Shown here in pieces: positions 12,781 to 14,210 of a stretch of 14,210 nt of DNA. Origin of the DNA: JAUSNA01 sp964568885 (GTDB lineage Bacteria > Patescibacteriota > Microgenomatia > Levybacterales > GWA1-39-11); NCBI GenBank assembly GCA_964568885.1, contig CAZMSF010000029.1, positions 1-14,210 on the forward strand. The letters are read 5' to 3'. How positions within the stretch are numbered: position 1 is the stretch's first letter; each line of letters opens with the position of its first letter. The translations under genes and the position numbers were made by a program. The notes under the pieces were generated by a model. It was not told where the DNA came from. It searched no databases and saw nothing but the letters and a program-made list of their open reading frames with translations.

Positions 12781-13263
12781 CTAGAGCACTTGGATTTTTC
12801 CAACATCCATGAGCCAGCCTGCTTTCTGAGCGGTTTGGGTTTGCCCCCACACTTTTACCTTTTTTCCGATAAATTGGCTTAAATCAACGGCAGATGAAGT
12901 CATATAAACGTTTTGAGAGTCACCACCCGGTCTTACTAAATGGAATGCTCCTTCCCCGTCGATGCCACCGGCTTGTAATACCCCTTCTGTTGTATCGGGA
13001 AATGCCTTCGTGTCGTTAACTCCGGCGGTAAAACCCTTACCCATTGAGCCACCTGATGAACTATTATTGATTGACAGAGGACCTTTTTTCCCGCTTCCGG
13101 CAACATTTGAAGCTATATATCCAGTACCAATACCAAGTATAAGAACAATGATTACAGTGAATGCAAGCTGTTTTGCCATATTGTTATCCGGACTACTGCC
13201 TTTTTTTTGCGGAGAATTCAAATCATGAATTAGCTCTTTTTTAGGCAGATGGTGTTCTTCCAT
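12781..13263 (-). CDS. Membrane-anchored protein with OB-like C-terminal region, unknown function
   Basis: A 160-residue protein. A charged cytoplasmic start with KK pairs is followed by one membrane helix (about 33-52), a Gly/Ser-rich linker (57-79) and an extracellular region ending in a compact strand-rich part: GAFHLVRPG (105-113), NVYMTSSAVDLSQFIGKKVKVWGQT (118-142, key residues the GKKVKVWG strand) and WLMDVGKIQVL (150-160). The pattern of a Gly-Lys-x-Val-x-Val-x-Gly strand closed by a final DVG-x-I-x-V strand is that of small OB-fold modules; this is a pattern reading, not a family match. AGGAAGAG stands 2 nt before the ATG, with its AGGA core 6 nt away, a fair ribosome binding site. 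It lies between prfB and ftsE. No function can be assigned. Confidence 0.7.
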   Translation of the reverse strand: MEEHHLPKKELIHDLNSPQKKGSSPDNNMAKQLAFTVIIVLILGIGTGYIASNVAGSGKKGPLSINNSSSGGSMGKGFTAGVNDTKAFPDTTEGVLQAGGIDGEGAFHLVRPGGDSQNVYMTSSAVDLSQFIGKKVKVWGQTQTAQKAGWLMDVGKIQVL

Positions 13264-13265
13264 GA

Positions 13266-13273
13266 CTCTTCCT
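13266..13273 (-). promoter_or_regulatory. Shine-Dalgarno of the OB-like anchored protein
   Basis: AGGAAGAG on the minus strand, with AGGA ending 6 nt before the ATG at 13263. It supports this start in the 35-nt gap after prfB. Few genes in this window have such a site. Confidence 0.5.
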
Positions 13274-13298
13274 ATCTAACCATATTTCTTTTTTTTTA

Positions 13299-14210
13299 TC
13301 AAGCTAATTCCTTTAGCTCTGCCTCAATAAATACGTCAATGTCACCGTCAAGAACCGCTTCGGTATTGCTCGTTTCAATATTGGTACGCACGTCTTTCAC
13401 CATCTGATAGGGGTGAAGAACATAATTTCTAATCTGGTTACCCCATGATGCAGCCTTATATTCTCCTTTTAACTTTCGCTCTTCGTCCCTTCTTTCCTGC
13501 TCTGCACGAGCCAAAAGTTTTGCCTTTAAAAGCTTAAGAGCATATTCCCGGTTCTGATTCTGATACCGCTCTGTTTGATTTGTGACAACTATACCGGTTG
13601 GCTTGTGAGTAAGTCTCACCGCAGAACTTACTTTCTGAACGTTTTGTCCTCCATGTGAAGATGCTCTGTAGAACTCCCATTCCAAATCATCCTCATTTAA
13701 TTTAAGCGTGCTATCATCGTCTGACTGCGGCAAAACTTCAACCAATGCAAATGATGTTTGTCTTAAATTATTTGCATTGAAAGGGGAGAGCCGAACCAAC
13801 CGGTGAGTTCCGTTTTCACCTTTCAGGTACCCATAAACAAACTCTCCTTCAACTATATAATCTATGTACTTTATTCCCGCCTCTTCCCCGTTTGCCTGAT
13901 CGATAATCTCAAATTTCCAACCACGTCGTTCAAAAAATCTCTGGTACATTCTCGACAGCATTTGCGCCCAATCCATCGCATCGACTCCTCCTTGTCCTGC
14001 ATGTATCGAAATTATTGCATTCGCCTTGTCTAAGGGACCTGATAGATAGAGGTAAACCTCCAATTCTTTTAAGGGTCCTTCGAGCTCTTCATACCGCTCA
14101 TTTGCAACCATATCTTGAATTTTTTCGTAGTTCTCTATTTCCTTCTGTAATGCCCCAAACTCTTGCATCAACTTTGTTGCCTTTTCCGTATCTTTCCAAA
14201 AATCAGGATC
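13299..14210 (-). CDS. prfB: Peptide chain release factor 2, 5'-truncated by window edge
   Basis: Recognises UGA and UAA stop codons and triggers peptide release on the ribosome. The frame is open to the window edge: the edge-most codons read DPDFWKDTEKATKL, the RF2 N-terminal motif, so the start lies outside and 303 residues are visible. The codon-reading tripeptide SPF is at visible residues 142-144 in RLSPFNANN, the mark of class RF2 rather than RF1 (PxT). The catalytic GGQ is at 187-189 in SSHGGQNVQKVSSAVRLTH; the residue after GGQ is Asn where His is usual. It also has IHAGQGGVDAMDWAQML, the conserved RF2 domain 2 start. A programmed frameshift, if any, would be upstream of the window. 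The OB-like gene follows after 35 nt. Confidence 0.96.
   Translation of the reverse strand, partial: DPDFWKDTEKATKLMQEFGALQKEIENYEKIQDMVANERYEELEGPLKELEVYLYLSGPLDKANAIISIHAGQGGVDAMDWAQMLSRMYQRFFERRGWKFEIIDQANGEEAGIKYIDYIVEGEFVYGYLKGENGTHRLVRLSPFNANNLRQTSFALVEVLPQSDDDSTLKLNEDDLEWEFYRASSHGGQNVQKVSSAVRLTHKPTGIVVTNQTERYQNQNREYALKLLKAKLLARAEQERRDEERKLKGEYKAASWGNQIRNYVLHPYQMVKDVRTNIETSNTEAVLDGDIDVFIEAELKELA

Overview
The window is a compact, moderately AT-rich bacterial chromosome segment, coding almost throughout. It most resembles a Candidate Phyla Radiation / Patescibacteria genome, perhaps of the Microgenomates group; this lineage is inferred, since no marker RNA is present. Supporting signs are very short intergenic gaps with 4-nt ATGA overlaps, few Shine-Dalgarno sequences, a half-length TsaB, an FtsE with a charged tail, single-copy surface proteins with Thr-Pro stalks, and several small membrane proteins of unknown function. 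TGA ends many of the genes (tsaE, tsaC, tsaB, prfB and others) and a class II release factor with an SPF tripeptide is present. The standard bacterial code therefore applies, not the TGA=Gly code of Gracilibacteria/SR1.

Right to middle (14210 down to 4750, all minus strand): 5'-truncated prfB; a membrane-anchored protein with an OB-like C-terminal region; ftsE; ftsX; a secreted coiled-coil protein ending in a C39-like cysteine peptidase domain, placed where EnvC/PcsB-type FtsEX partners are found; a lamin-tail-domain surface protein; tsaE-tsaC-tsaB for tRNA t6A synthesis, joined by ATGA overlaps; a membrane-anchored CAP-domain protein; an 85-residue three-helix membrane protein; rfbA; a RmlC-like cupin; and yggT. 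This run combines translation genes (prfB, tsaECB), division and wall remodelling (ftsEX plus hydrolase), surface proteins and dTDP-sugar synthesis.

Middle (3542-4753): one plus-strand gene, a GT4-type glycosyltransferase. Its stop codon overlaps the stop codon of the convergent yggT. Its upstream region carries TTTTCAC/GTGAAAA repeats and a perfect hairpin (3389-3406).

Left (3341 down to 1, minus strand): a PNPOx-like flavin-binding protein, a 2H phosphoesterase, a second 2H-like protein with one active-site His replaced by Asn, an inositol-monophosphatase-family enzyme started by TTG behind a good Shine-Dalgarno, and the 5' part of rfbB, which runs off the window. Four of these five genes have a TATACT/TATAAT box (three with an upstream TGn) ending only 6-8 nt before the start codon. 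That layout predicts leaderless mRNAs.

How the genes work together: rfbA makes dTDP-glucose, rfbB dehydrates it to the 4-keto-6-deoxy sugar, and the cupin probably isomerises or epimerises it. The GT4 enzyme is a candidate sugar user for surface glycans. FtsEX probably controls the C39-like hydrolase. TsaC makes threonylcarbamoyl-AMP, and TsaB/TsaE support its transfer by TsaD, which is encoded elsewhere. No tRNA, rRNA, CRISPR, insertion sequence or gene-free stretch above 300 bases was seen.
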